Notes: generated from the letters alone by a model not told the origin. Positions 21,706-32,067 are shown, numbered from the stretch's first letter. The stretch is DNA of 64,000 nucleotides from Skeletonema tropicum (GCA_037178625.1 CM074138.1:186001-250000); one strand, 5' to 3'. Program-made: numbers and translations.

Positions 21706-22084
21706 TATTATTATCACAGTGCACAATCGTACTTTTAGAAGTGTAGGGGATGCAGGTGCCCAGTAGAAGCGTCTTTTCTTGCAGCGGCAACGAGTTCAGG
21801 GTAGGAGCAAGAATAGATTGGACGGTGGGTACAAGCAACACAAGCATTCATGTTAAGTGGCTTCTTGAGGTGCAGCTTCTTCTTTGGCAGGAGCGAGTGG
21901 TAAGCATGTGAGAACATGAACAGCCAAACCACAAGAGCTGCACGCAAACGAAAGGCAGATAAGTAAATTAGAATGAGGCAATTCTCATACTACTGTACAG
22001 CAGAGAATAATTATAATTCCATGTTACATGTGTAACTAAATATTACATACTGACGCGAAGCGCTAGCCGCGCTTGCGCGGCTAG

Positions 22085-22486
22085 TATAACAAATAGTTGC
22101 ATCTCCTTATTCAACAATCTCTTTCTCGACTTCGAGAACGGTTGCTGCGGAAATGCTGCACTTCCTTGCAACTGCTCTCTTGTTTAGTTCCGCCGATGGG
22201 TATTGAAAATTGCGTGCTCAATCTCTAACTTCTTACGGAGGTCATACGCACTTCCATTCATATGCAACCCATCGTTTTTTTTTGTTGAATATTTTACTAC
22301 TTCATTTCTCGTGTGTTAAGTACAGATACATGCGCCGTTGTTTGCGGTTCAGGGTGTGATGTAACCTATGATATAACATAGTAGATTGGACCAGATGTAC
22401 CAGAAGGGTCGAATCCGACGTTATTTTGAAACAATACCGCCGTCAACGCTTTACTCGCGGTGAGAATATGACCAAACCAAGCTAGA
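22085..22486. other. Region without recognised gene between two mobile elements
   Basis: Only short frames. It is bounded by the candidate Helitron on the left and the TIR element on the right. Confidence 0.45.
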
Positions 22487-22656
22487 GGAAGGCTAAGTCT
22501 ATGGTCAGCCTAGCCACTTTTGCCCCTTTTGTTAGTTCTCGGTCACCACATACATTACACATACTTTTTATTCGCTTAAATTGCTGCTCTCAGTGAGCTG
22601 AGTCTGAATCCAGAACGGGCTAAGTGCAAAAGTGTAAAATGAAAAAGTTATACGCA

Positions 22657-23867
22657 TTATAACTCACGCCTACTAAGTGCAAAGTCACGATCCGACTCAG
22701 TCATCTCCCATACAATACCGTATTCCCTGTTGTGCCAACTCTCGTAACTGCTTTGATTGTTTTGCCTTGGTCGAGCATACTCTCCCAAACTGGAAGATGC
22801 AGCTGCCGTCGTTCGTCGCTGTCTGTCAGATCCTGGTCGACTTCTTGCCACAGGATTGGAATCTCCAAGCATCTGCTGCACCTTGAGTCCAGTATGGAGC
22901 AAAAGTTGATTATTTTGGACTGGCGGTGACAATGTTCCATTTACGCGATATTTGCGTTCATCAGAGTTTAAGTCCATCTTCTCGTACCATTGAACATATA
23001 TTGCAACTTCGTTGTTTTGCACCTCGACACCCATGTCATAACTTAATGCCGAGCCTGTCGTATTCCGAAGCACTCCTTGCCCACTCCAAGCAGGATTCGG
23101 CATCACCCGACCAAGCCAGATTGGTTGGTCAGGGTCTTCATTGCCATTAACGTCTTTGCCGTGAAATACAATCCATTCCCCGACAGTCAACTGCGCACAA
23201 ACATCGTTCAGTTCTGAACGTTCATGACGGATTTGTTCAGCAACTTCAGCAACGTTTCGGCCGGCTGTCTTCGTGCAAGCGTGTTTTGTGAATTCATATG
23301 CAGTATTATTTGCACCATGTCGACGGGAGAGAGATTTGCATCCTGCTATTTGATAGGGTGTCGAACTCCAGCCCGATGAAGGTTTGCTCAGAGCTTTCAT
23401 GCATCGTGGACACCAGCATGGCTTCTGACGCATATTAACTATACCTTCATTAGCAACAGCAATCTGATAGTGTTTCGTTATTCCTTCCAGGGTGATAAAC
23501 TTTTCGTTGAGTGGCCTTTCAATTGGCTTGTAGTCAAAAGTATTCAGAAAGAACTTGTACTTGTGTATGGGGTTCTTGCCAGCCAACTGCACATTGCTGT
23601 GCTCCCCTTTCTCGAAGTGATGCACAAGCGCATCATACACATACCTTTTGTAGTATGAGTTTTGATTTCCTTTGGACGTCCATTTGGCATCGTGATAAAC
23701 GTAGAATATGAGACTTTGTACCAGCCCGCAACATCGCCTCCTGCATTTTTTCTCTTTTTGAGTGTCGGCTTTTGGAACTCAACACGCGACACCCTAATTT
23801 CCCTTATCGCAGCGGCCGTCGGAGAACAACTGCCAGAAGTAGGAACGTCTTTTATGGTGTTCATCAT
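22657..23867 (-). pseudogene. Transposon-borne protein of unknown function, frameshifted
   Basis: From 23867 down to about 23645 one minus-strand frame encodes a basic segment (KKRKNAGGDVAGWYKVSYST) ending THTTKG. The reading then continues one frame over as YKRYVYDALVHHFEKGEHSN down to the stop at 22657, so a frameshift lies near 23640-23650. The downstream 327 codons contain a CWCPRCM cysteine motif and a segment VGEWIVFHGKDVNGN...PIWLGRVMPNPAWSGQG...YVQWYEKM that looks like a small beta-domain, perhaps BAH- or Tudor-like. A further upstream minus frame (24138-23878) could be an earlier exon. I know this arrangement only as a companion of diatom mobile elements; the molecular function is unknown. 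Confidence 0.5.
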
Positions 23868-24229
23868 CCTATTTATTTTATGTTGTTATGACTTGTCTCA
23901 AGTAGCTTGCCATGGTGTGAGGGTGGTTGGTCGTGTATGAACCGTGAGAATCCCTACGTAAAGCCTGTCCCCCGTTTTTTTTTGGTTCCGACGATCTCAA
24001 CTTTTTGCTCTCCACCACCGTAGCCACAAAAGATCCGCCCTCCCGTAGTATCATACTACCAACCATACCATAGGGCACACACAACGCATAATAACTTGAT
24101 AACATACTGTCCCCTACAGAATTTTCCGTAGAATTCAACGGTGGCCGCCGATTTGTTACGTTTGCAGCGGTTTTATTTACGTATCGTCATAAAGCTGACG
24201 GTGCGTGATAATTAATTTATTCCACGCCG

Positions 24230-25153
24230 ATGACAGTCCGTCACCTCTGGGTGCATGCTTTGGGTGGCTTTAGCAGCAAACCACACCAAGCATTATCTAT
24301 TTTGAAAGGGAAAAGAGTTGCCTTCGATGCTGCAATCATATTGAACAAGGTAAACGGCAAGGAGCTGACGAAACTGACTTCAACAAACGAACCAACTTAT
24401 GCATCTCCGGATATATTAGACTACGTGCAAGAGTTTCACGACCTGGTGATTGATGCAGGAGTAATACCCTGCTACGTATTTGACGGGAAAGCGCCGCCAA
24501 TAAAGAATAGAGAGAAGTTGCGTAGGCAAGGTGATCGCAACAAAGGTGGGGAAGAGTATGATAAGTTTTTGTGTGATGTGTTGCAACTGCAAGATGATGC
24601 TGCACCCCTTAACTTTGAAGAAGAAGAGGTGGAACAAGCAATTGCAAGTAGAATGAAAAAGGCGCATCCTACCGCAGCCGATCATGCAGCAGTTATTTCT
24701 TGGATGGCAAGTAAAGGCATCTGGATGGTTGGCTCTTTATTTGAGGCAGACCAACAGATGAGGAAGCTGGAGATGGACGGTGTTGTTGACGCAATTGCGA
24801 CAGAGGATGGCGACCTGATTATCCTGAACAGCGAGATGGTTCTATCTAAATGGAAAACAGAATCAGGAAAGTTATTTTCACGCATCTACGAAAAGAAAGA
24901 ATTCATTGAGCGAGAAACATCGTCTAAATTGGCACAACATCCCAACAATATTGTTGACATCGCTCTGCTCCTAGGTAATGATTACCATCCAAACATCCGC
25001 TTAGTTGGAAAGATGACTGTTCTGAAAGATGGTGGATTGATTGATAAACTAGCCGCAGCAAGTGACCGCGAGGAGTGGGTGAAGACATTGGGGGCTACAA
25101 ATAAGAATGCACCCGACAATTATGCGGCAGATTACGAAGCAGCACGCCGTTAG
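24230..25153 (+). CDS. XPG/FEN1-family structure-specific nuclease carried by a transposon
   Basis: 307 residues from the ATG at 24230. The N-domain (residues about 20-100) has GKRVAFDAAIILNK and PCYVFDGKAPPIKNREKLRR. The I-domain has FEADQQMRKL, VDAIATEDGDLIILN and IALLLGNDYHP. All seven acidic metal-ligand positions of the FEN1 family can be matched (D33, D85, E172, D174, D193, D195, D251; the fourth is Asp rather than Glu). The helical linker region after residue 100 is present. The protein stops soon after the last Asp, so the helix-hairpin/H3TH region is degenerate and the PCNA-binding tail of cellular FEN1 is missing; cellular FEN1 is about 380 residues. Its stop codon overlaps, convergently, that of the transposase piece. 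Inferred role: processing DNA ends or flaps during transposition. Confidence 0.82.
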   Translation: MTVRHLWVHALGGFSSKPHQALSILKGKRVAFDAAIILNKVNGKELTKLTSTNEPTYASPDILDYVQEFHDLVIDAGVIPCYVFDGKAPPIKNREKLRRQGDRNKGGEEYDKFLCDVLQLQDDAAPLNFEEEEVEQAIASRMKKAHPTAADHAAVISWMASKGIWMVGSLFEADQQMRKLEMDGVVDAIATEDGDLIILNSEMVLSKWKTESGKLFSRIYEKKEFIERETSSKLAQHPNNIVDIALLLGNDYHPNIRLVGKMTVLKDGGLIDKLAAASDREEWVKTLGATNKNAPDNYAADYEAARR

Positions 25154-25930
25154 ACTGTCTCTGCGGAGAAACGAGAGCTAGTCAATGGCCTGTCACGTTT
25201 GATATGCTCTGGTGCCTTCCGATACGCTTTGGTTGCAGCAAGCTTTGTAGGCGTCTCTACAGTGTTGAAATTTGGGTAGTCACGATCTGTATCAGCAAAA
25301 CCCTTATCGGCCAAGATCTTATACTCCTTTGGAATCTTCGCTAGCCGCAACCAAATTGTGGGGAGCTCCTCCAATGTTGGCATAGCAACTTTGTCATGAT
25401 CAATCATCTCACTCCCCATCCAACGAAGTAACTTGTGACGGTCCTCTTTTGCCGCAAGTAAAAAGTATGAAAGCAAGCACTTACGAAGTTTGCCATCTTC
25501 GTAACAGCGGTGAAGCCTCTCATGGCGCTCCAGCTGCCGCAGTTTACGTAACCCACTCTCATTTGCACCAGCTCTCAAAATAGCCTCATGTTGTTCTCGT
25601 AGACGTTCCGGACTGAGGAGTGGTGCACGTTTCTTACCACCCTTCTCTTTCTCCTTCTCTTCTGCCAAGTTCATTGCCTTGCGTTGTTTGAACCATTCTA
25701 CTGCATCAGTCACTAACGCAGTACTCTCCTTTTCATTTGTTGCATCTTTGTCACCGTTTTCTGCTTCATTCTCGTCGCACTCCAAAGTTTTTAGAAGACC
25801 AAGCCGATCCAAACCTGTTGCATTCCCAGTAATCAACACATCGTCGTGTGGCGCATCTTCGTCACCAAGCAATTCATTGCAACCCTCCCGCGCCAAATTC
25901 GTATGAGTTCCTACGTACGTGGAAAACTAT
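25150..25930 (-). pseudogene. DDE-type transposase fragment
   Basis: An open minus-strand frame of about 250 codons ends at the stop 25150-25152. A stop closes it upstream near 25930 and the first Met lies about 75 codons in, so the N-terminus is lost or in a missing exon. The Glu/Lys-rich first half is followed by LAKIPKEYKILADKGFADTD and YPNFNTVETPTKL. The LADKGF...P pattern resembles DDE_Tnp_4 (Harbinger-like) or Academ-type transposase cores around the second Asp. The reading ends right after TSSRFSAETV, where related sequences would be expected to continue to the final acidic residue, so the 3' end is probably also truncated. The convergent overlap with the nuclease stop codon may mark a deletion joint. 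Confidence 0.5.
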
Positions 25931-26078
25931 TTTTCCAACATCAAAACTAAGCTTAGCCCGCTACGGATTTGAGCCCAGCTTGTTCCCAGCTTTTCAGATC
26001 TGTGCCCCACTTGTTCACAGCACCAATATTCGCTGAGAACGAACATCCTGGCTAGCCTGACCATAGACTTAGCCGGAA

Positions 26079-27026
26079 TATCCGCATAGACTGGGGCTAT
26101 CGATCGATTAAAGGTCTAGCTTTACAGTAGGCCTGTAGAGGGAGGGGTAGGGCGACCTCGGCTGTCATGGTGGACGTATTTTGGCTTGTGAGAGAGTTTT
26201 GAATTTATTTTTTTGAGTTCGATAAAGATAAAACCGCCTATTAAGGATATTCCTATGAGGTAAATGCATTGTTAGCCATGCAAATGGATGCATCATGTCA
26301 AGGAGGGCATGATGCCATCATCGAGGAGCTCGTGGTGTTTTGCAAGTAGCAAGGGTGATGATGCTCACCTTCAGGGATTCCGTGCTAGAAGGTTGAATTT
26401 GGTTTTTCACTTCCACCCGAAATTGTGACTGTCTGCAACTTCAATTTGAAACGGCTCCTTCCCTTCAGGTTCCCTTCAGTTCGGGCCCATGACTGCTATA
26501 GCAGCCTAATACATACAGTAACGGGAACTGGAACTGCACAGGTAATATACAGGAGACAGATAAAGGTAATGCCTCAGTGATGGATGGTGTGTTTGTGTGT
26601 GAGAGGGGGGGGCAGTGCCAGTGCGATCACATGGCGGCATTATGGGGCGGTCGTTTCTCTCTAAGTATCTCTAGGGATGATAGTGACACTAGTGATATGT
26701 AGTGACAGCTGATCGTGAGGTGCTGCAAACCTTGCTTATGGAATCAATATGATTACGAGTGCTAATACTTTTAGTGAGCGACAGCTGATCGTGAGGTGCT
26801 GCAAACCTTTTGGAATCAAGGCTGCATGCAAGCAATGACTCGAGCAGATGGTACTCCTAAGTATTGTACCATGCTTTAGGTACTCAGCAGTTTCACCGAG
26901 CAAGAGCAAAAGGTGCGAAGCGAAGACCAAGACCAAGCAGTCGAATGATTCCATTTTTAACACTGTAGACAACAGCAAAACAAGCACAGCCCTTCCTGGA
27001 CCTGGAGTCCCTCAAAAACTATTGCA
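26079..27026. other. Intergenic with a short direct repeat
   Basis: A 29-bp block (GACAGCTGATCGTGAGGTGC...) occurs at about 26703 and again at about 26780, with intervening sequence. Otherwise no gene is supported. A possible upstream exon for the gene at 27027 cannot be excluded (open frame 26848-27030). Confidence 0.45.
26703..26809. repeat. Direct repeat pair
   Basis: Two copies of CAGCTGATCGTGAGGTGCTG followed by CAAACCTT, about 75 bp apart. Confidence 0.8.
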
Positions 27027-27587
27027 ATGACAATCTCATCTCACCTAACATCGCCATCTTTACGTTTACGTCACGATACTCACGATCTCCTCGAAGACTG
27101 GCCAAGTAACTCCTTTTCATCCATCGAAGAAGCAGAACTAGAGCCAAAACAAAAACAAGTTGACGAGTTCAGCATGGCTGCAATGCCAGAGCCTGAGTCA
27201 AACCCTCGAGTTTCTTTCTCTGAAAATTCATTGCTACGTGTCTACAAGGAGGATGAAGACTACAGGCACAAGAAAGCCTACTCCAAGATTGACTATGATC
27301 TCTTCAGATTTTCGACGTTGCTTGATGCACGTCGAGTCAAGGGACTCATCACAATGGCCCCACGAGATTCTAAGAAAGACTCGGTCAAGTTTCTCTTAGA
27401 GAATAAGTTCATTGATATTGCAGACTTGGTGGGTGTTGAACACTACGTACTGGGAAATAGTGAGTTTGTAACCAAGGTACGCAAGCTGCACACAAAGAAG
27501 GTGCTACAGCAACAGCTCGAGCTGCGGCAGCATCAGCCAAAAGACCCTGCAGAAAGCTTGGCAATTGGCAAAGGTCGCCAAGGATAG
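27027..27587 (+). CDS. Conserved hypothetical protein
   Basis: 186 residues from the ATG at 27027. The best-defined part is the middle: RVSFSENSLLRVYKEDEDYR, then a Lys/Tyr segment KAYSKIDYDLFRFSTLLDARRVKGLI, and a final helical region (KFLLENKFIDIADLVGVEHYVL). RVSF is a consensus PP1-docking motif (RVxF), followed by an YxxxD-type segment. I have an impression of similar small proteins being common in diatoms, but I cannot name a family. No membrane segment or signal peptide. It may be a phosphatase-regulatory or signalling adaptor; that is an inference from the RVSF motif alone. Confidence 0.6.
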   Translation: MTISSHLTSPSLRLRHDTHDLLEDWPSNSFSSIEEAELEPKQKQVDEFSMAAMPEPESNPRVSFSENSLLRVYKEDEDYRHKKAYSKIDYDLFRFSTLLDARRVKGLITMAPRDSKKDSVKFLLENKFIDIADLVGVEHYVLGNSEFVTKVRKLHTKKVLQQQLELRQHQPKDPAESLAIGKGRQG

Positions 27588-28227
27588 TTCCCTCGAGTCA
27601 ATCCATCATGCGAGAATCCGCAGTGCAGTAGTTTCTTCATAAGCATTGCTTGGGCAACTTATGCTTATGCATACATTGTACATACATATACATGCTTGTG
27701 CTTGTGCACATTGTAGGTAATTCATTTTGTTTGCCGAATTTTCATTTCCAATTTTTGTTAGTGCTGGATGGAGATAGGTAATTTTCAATTTTAAGGATGT
27801 ATTACTTAATACCACCATCGTCAGTCGATTTTGTCTTTGCTTTGTTGCTACTTTTATCGGCGTTGCGCTTCCAAAGATTCAGCATTGCCTGAATTTTGGA
27901 TTTGCAGGAATTTGCCGCTCTTTGAGATGCCTGTCTTTTTGCCTCTCCCCATCTCTCAATCATCACGCACGTCACGTCATTCATTCAGCACGCTATCGAT
28001 TCACCATTACATCTCATTACATCATGTTGTAGACGAGGACGTAGTAGAGCTGTTCTTAGTCGAGAGAGAGAGAGAGAGAGAGAGAGAGCTGCCCTTGTCG
28101 AGAAGGAGCTGGTCAGCGGGGGCTTGCTGCAAGAAGAAGTAGCGTGAACCCGTCCGTCAGGAGGAAGGTGATGGCTCGCTTTTCATCCTTCACATCCAAC
28201 TCTAGACACATCATATCCTGACCGACC
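27588..28227. other. Intergenic with dispersed repeat R2 copy and a GA microsatellite
   Basis: 27800-28030 matches 20130-20480. A GA run lies at 28062-28088, about 140 bp upstream of the next start codon. Confidence 0.55.
28062..28088. repeat. (GA)n microsatellite
   Basis: About 13 GA units. Confidence 0.9.
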
Positions 28228-30603
28228 ATGAGAGGCAAGCGGACAGCCCTCCACTTCATCACACTACTCCTAGCATTACAGCTCTCCCTACCATTTCCAC
28301 TCGGCGAAACCAACAACAACCGGCCATCATTCTATCAAACAGTCACCAACTGGTTAGACCACGAACACATCCCATGGGAACAACTCACCAACAAAAAAGT
28401 ATTTCCTCGAGATATCACCATCCGTAATCCAATTCTTACGATCACTACACCTTCGAATTTATATTATTTGCATATATTGAAATCACCGACGGGTAGGAAT
28501 CAATGTTTGTCTCCTATCGGCACACGCGACATGACAAATTATGTACAGTATTTGAATGCTCAGATAGCTCAGTGTAACGAAATGATAGAACAATCCTCAT
28601 CTACACAACAAGATAGTAGCCACATCAAAATATCTATTATTCACTTGCATGAAGATGTCTGGTATTCCAAAACTGATATTGTGCAATGTCGATTACGCAC
28701 TCGATTATTGGGCAGCAATACCAACAATAACAACAACAATAGCTACCGAAGGATATATGCTAGAAAGACCAAAGTGAAACGAATCGATGCAGGGACAGCC
28801 ATTCCGTTTTTACAAAAGCATCATCTTTGGTCGGCTACGAAGGCACGATATTATTATGGTCTGTTTTTACCCTCCTCTAAAGGAAAGATTGGTGCGAAAA
28901 CAACTTCTGATGCTGGTAGTAATGATAATGATGAATTGGTCGCTGTTGCCACCTTCTCCACAAAACGTAAAATACTACGTGGTACAACGGTCACACGATC
29001 ACATGAGCTAATACGATTCTGTAGTCGAGTCGACAGTGTTGTAATAGGTGGTATCACCAAGCTCATACGAGCATTTATCAAAGAGCAGGAACCGGTAGAT
29101 GATATTGTCACAGTTGTGGATCGAGATTGGGGTCCGGGTGATGGATGGCATGCAATTGGCTTTGAGACGATACATGTGAGTGCTCCGTTGTTCATGGTTG
29201 TAAAGGATGGTATTCGACGTCATTTGGTTGGGGCTGGTATAAAGAACAATGATGTTCTCGGATCATCATCTGCGACAAAGAGCAATGAGATATCCACGGG
29301 ACGGCCGGGTATAGAGGAACATGTGTTCGAGGAACTTGCGAGTTTGAACACACATGAAGAAGCACTGAATTGTCTTGAGCGAAATGACTACTATCCGGTA
29401 TATGATGCCGGTGTTGAGAGACTTGTCATGTCGTTGTCCAATGCTCAAAGTTCAGCTGCTTCATCATCGTTCGAAGAAACGTCAATGCAAGACTCTACAT
29501 ATGCTGCCACATATCGGACAAACAATAGTGGCATTTCAGCGATATTGGGCCATGTCATGGCTCAAACTGCTTCATCTCTGTACGGCCGATACTTGTCGGA
29601 ACTACTCACTGGAAAAGCAATTGTAAAAAATGACTCCGACGAGGCAATATCCGATGCAGATGCATGGAAGGCTACTGGAGGCGATGGCAAGAGTGAGGCA
29701 TTAGTTTACAAAGCGCAATCTTCATTAGATCCACATGCCATGGTGGAAGTGAAGGAACGTCCAGGAGGGTGGTGCACACTTGGAATTGTTGGAGGGTCCA
29801 CCAAAAGTATTCGTCATGGAAATTTCAAGATGGTCAAAGAGAATGGAGACTACATCATTGACTCGTCGGTCATGGCATATGAGTATTTACGGTCCATGGC
29901 AGCTATGGCTTTAGTAGGGTTGGAATATCGTAGGGCTCATCCCGATGACAATACTGACAATGATACTGCGAATCTCTCATGCTTGTACTTGGGATACGGT
30001 GCTGGCTCACTAACAAGATTTATGGCGAATCTGATGCCCAACAGCAAGCATGTTGCGATAGAGTTAGATGAAGGTGTTGTTAGTGCGGCTCATCAGTGTG
30101 GACTCTTGGAGCACTCTTTGTCTTCACCACATCATGGTGAGCCGATTGAATTGCTAGTCGGAGATGCTCTGACGTACCGCAGGTCTGAAAGCAGTGATCC
30201 TTTTGACATTGTCTTTGTCGATATCTTTGATGATGAAAACATATTGCCACCCGGATTCTACTGCACGGAGTTCTTGAGTGAAGTCGTGTATCAAAATCAT
30301 TTGGGCGGTCGTCAGAGTGGTATTGTAGTCCACAACTTTCATACTAGTGGAAAAGCACGGAGTTCTCAGTTGGCAGATGCAATTAAGAGCTATCGCAGTA
30401 TCTTTTCTACTGTATTGACCGTCGAGTCTATTGACAGTCGGCACACTGGAGGGAATACAATTCTATTGGCTTCGAACAATCGACGACTAGATGCATCGTC
30501 GGAAACATTGTCGTGGCGGCTTGCTGGGATGATGGCTCAGCAACGTTCGGGAGTTAATTTTGATGTGGTTGCAAGATCAACTCATAAGCTTTGGCTGTCT
30601 TGA
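28228..30603 (+). CDS. Spermidine-synthase-fold (methyltransferase-like) protein with signal peptide
   Basis: 791 residues. The first 25 residues (ALHFITLLLALQLSLPFPLG) look like a cleavable signal or anchor. The C-terminal third (residues about 580-750) has the Rossmann signature of the spermidine/spermine synthase and METTL13 group: LYLGYGAGSLTRFM (motif I), HVAIELDEGVV (acidic residue at the end of strand 2), VGDALTY, and FDIVFVDIFDDENILPPGF. The N-terminal 550 residues are unassigned. The DxGSG-type loop here is GYGAGS. Expected activity is polyamine aminopropyl transfer or SAM-dependent methylation of an unknown substrate in the secretory pathway or plastid. If polyamine related, it would fit with long-chain polyamine synthesis in diatoms, but I see no direct proof. 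Copies of its last 70 codons recur, broken, near 32.1 and 36.6 kb. Confidence 0.75.
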   Translation: MRGKRTALHFITLLLALQLSLPFPLGETNNNRPSFYQTVTNWLDHEHIPWEQLTNKKVFPRDITIRNPILTITTPSNLYYLHILKSPTGRNQCLSPIGTRDMTNYVQYLNAQIAQCNEMIEQSSSTQQDSSHIKISIIHLHEDVWYSKTDIVQCRLRTRLLGSNTNNNNNNSYRRIYARKTKVKRIDAGTAIPFLQKHHLWSATKARYYYGLFLPSSKGKIGAKTTSDAGSNDNDELVAVATFSTKRKILRGTTVTRSHELIRFCSRVDSVVIGGITKLIRAFIKEQEPVDDIVTVVDRDWGPGDGWHAIGFETIHVSAPLFMVVKDGIRRHLVGAGIKNNDVLGSSSATKSNEISTGRPGIEEHVFEELASLNTHEEALNCLERNDYYPVYDAGVERLVMSLSNAQSSAASSSFEETSMQDSTYAATYRTNNSGISAILGHVMAQTASSLYGRYLSELLTGKAIVKNDSDEAISDADAWKATGGDGKSEALVYKAQSSLDPHAMVEVKERPGGWCTLGIVGGSTKSIRHGNFKMVKENGDYIIDSSVMAYEYLRSMAAMALVGLEYRRAHPDDNTDNDTANLSCLYLGYGAGSLTRFMANLMPNSKHVAIELDEGVVSAAHQCGLLEHSLSSPHHGEPIELLVGDALTYRRSESSDPFDIVFVDIFDDENILPPGFYCTEFLSEVVYQNHLGGRQSGIVVHNFHTSGKARSSQLADAIKSYRSIFSTVLTVESIDSRHTGGNTILLASNNRRLDASSETLSWRLAGMMAQQRSGVNFDVVARSTHKLWLS

Positions 30604-31279
30604 TGAGTTATGCTTAAGGTATCCTATGTAATTGTACTAAATTGCCCCTCTAGAATTAGATATCAATCTTATGGACGAAACAATTGTGGTGACTACCGGA
30701 TCTCTTTCTCACATTTATGACAGATACTTTGTTGTGGCCGAAGAGGAGTAGCTCCAACACCAGTAAGATACATTCATTATTTAGATCTCCAACTTGCATG
30801 TACGTGTGAATATCTTGTACATTATTTGTGATAGCGACCAAAGGTAATATTAAAGGGACCTACCAGCTTCCTGCATCTTACGATCGGTTGTATTGACGAT
30901 AACTGTCGCCTCTGTTCCTGCTTCGCTCCAAACAAATGATTTGGTCACTCGGCGAAGATAACTCTTTCGTACTATCCCTACCACAGTAAAATGTAACCTC
31001 ACGAGAAAATAAAAGATTGGTTGTTCAGGCCTTGTTCAGGCATAGAACTTCGTCCTGATATTGTGTTCTTCTCAGATGATGTAAGTTATGCGTGGCGACA
31101 CTCTTACTCAACCTTCCTTGGATAGACGAGGGTATCGTATGCAGTTTTTTAGCGAAAATGGAGAAGGGATTCGATCCAGGGAGGCAGCCTGGGGGGTGCA
31201 GTCGGATTCCATCTCTTTCTCGCGTGATAAAGAAATTGATTTTGTTCTGGCGCGTTGGCCTGAGAGCAATATTTTCTTT
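30604..31279. other. Intergenic, no supported gene
   Basis: Short frames only. It precedes the oldest of the three duplicated segments. Confidence 0.45.
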
Positions 31280-32067
31280 GTGTTCTTCAAGACCAAGAGC
31301 AGTGGAGGAAACCTCACAAGAAGAAGAAGACTTTTGCCATCACGTCATCCGAGGGCAGCAAGTCACCTTCAGCTGCTTCATGTCCTACTCCGCCTGCTGT
31401 TTAAAGGCCGCCTGCATCAGCCTGCAACGCCATCTCCATCTGCCTCTCCCGTGTGCTCGTCCTAGCAATACACCAAGCCATTTCCCGTATCAAACAAAGG
31501 CACCCGCCGCCACGACCAAGACAAAGACAGTTATTATTATCCTCAAGACACTCAAGCAAAACACCTTAATCTAAATCGCCCTCACCTTTACAAGTCGCTC
31601 GAGAATTCTAAAGCTAAAGCACGCTTCACCAAGTGTAGCAAATTAATTAGCGAATTTTCGAGAACTTATCATAATTATCAATCAATGAGCGACTTGGACT
31701 TGGGTAGATAGGATTTTGAATGTTAATGTAAAAGTATTAAGCAAATGTTGATCGATTAATGTAACGAATATATTTTGAGATTACCTACTAATTTCGATGA
31801 TTGTGTCGTCAGCAGCCAACAATATGGTTCTTCTTTTCAACGATCTCCACTCTCCACAGTTGTTTATACTGAATGTCTCAAACGCTATTTATATCTGTTA
31901 CATTTGCATAGTAGAGGAGTACGCCAAGAGGCTCGGGCTTGGACGCCGCGTAAAGGCAAGCATAGGTACTTTCCATGTGATGGGTATTGATATAAGAAAT
32001 TTCTTTCATAAATCCAACTAGATGGATTGGGCGAGGATGAGCACGGGTTGTTGACTTTAAATATTAT

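Larger units (their letters stand above)
21212..22084 (+). mobile_element. Candidate non-autonomous Helitron
   Basis: The 5' end reads A|TCTATCTATCTATATTATAG. The 3' end is a perfect hairpin (10-bp stem CTAGCCGCGC, loop TT, reverse complement) whose terminal CTAG fits the Helitron CTRR ending, followed by T, so the element sits between A and T as Helitrons do. There are no terminal inverted repeats and no target duplication. It contains a TGCG microsatellite, a 157-bp tandem duplication and a short minus-strand frame at 21735-21947 (LPKKKLHLKKPLNMNACVAC...), which may be a captured gene fragment. No Rep/helicase is encoded. Confidence 0.6.
22491..26074. mobile_element. TIR DNA transposon with XPG nuclease, Academ/AcademX-like
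   Basis: A 25-bp terminal repeat at 22491-22515 (GGCTAAGTCTATGGTCAGCC...) is matched, inverted, at 26050-26074 with one mismatch. Both sides are flanked by GGAA (22487-22490 and 26075-26078), a 4-bp target duplication. Inside are three coding regions: an unidentified minus-strand gene (22657-23867), an intact-looking plus-strand XPG/FEN1-like nuclease (24230-25153) and a minus-strand DDE-type transposase piece (25150-25930). From memory, Academ-superfamily transposons make 3-4-bp duplications and a subset (AcademX) encodes an XPG nuclease, which fits. The frameshift in the first gene and the start-less transposase suggest the copy is inactive. Confidence 0.7.

Noticed and set aside
28228..30603. 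Calling this gene a true spermidine synthase
   Set aside because: Only the Rossmann signatures are visible; polyamine-specific residues could not be verified by eye and the N-terminal 550 residues do not fit a standard enzyme of about 300 residues.
31088..31574. Two overlapping plus-strand frames of 125 and 160 codons
   Set aside because: The only recognisable part is a Copia-tail scrap in another frame; the rest gives no family signal.
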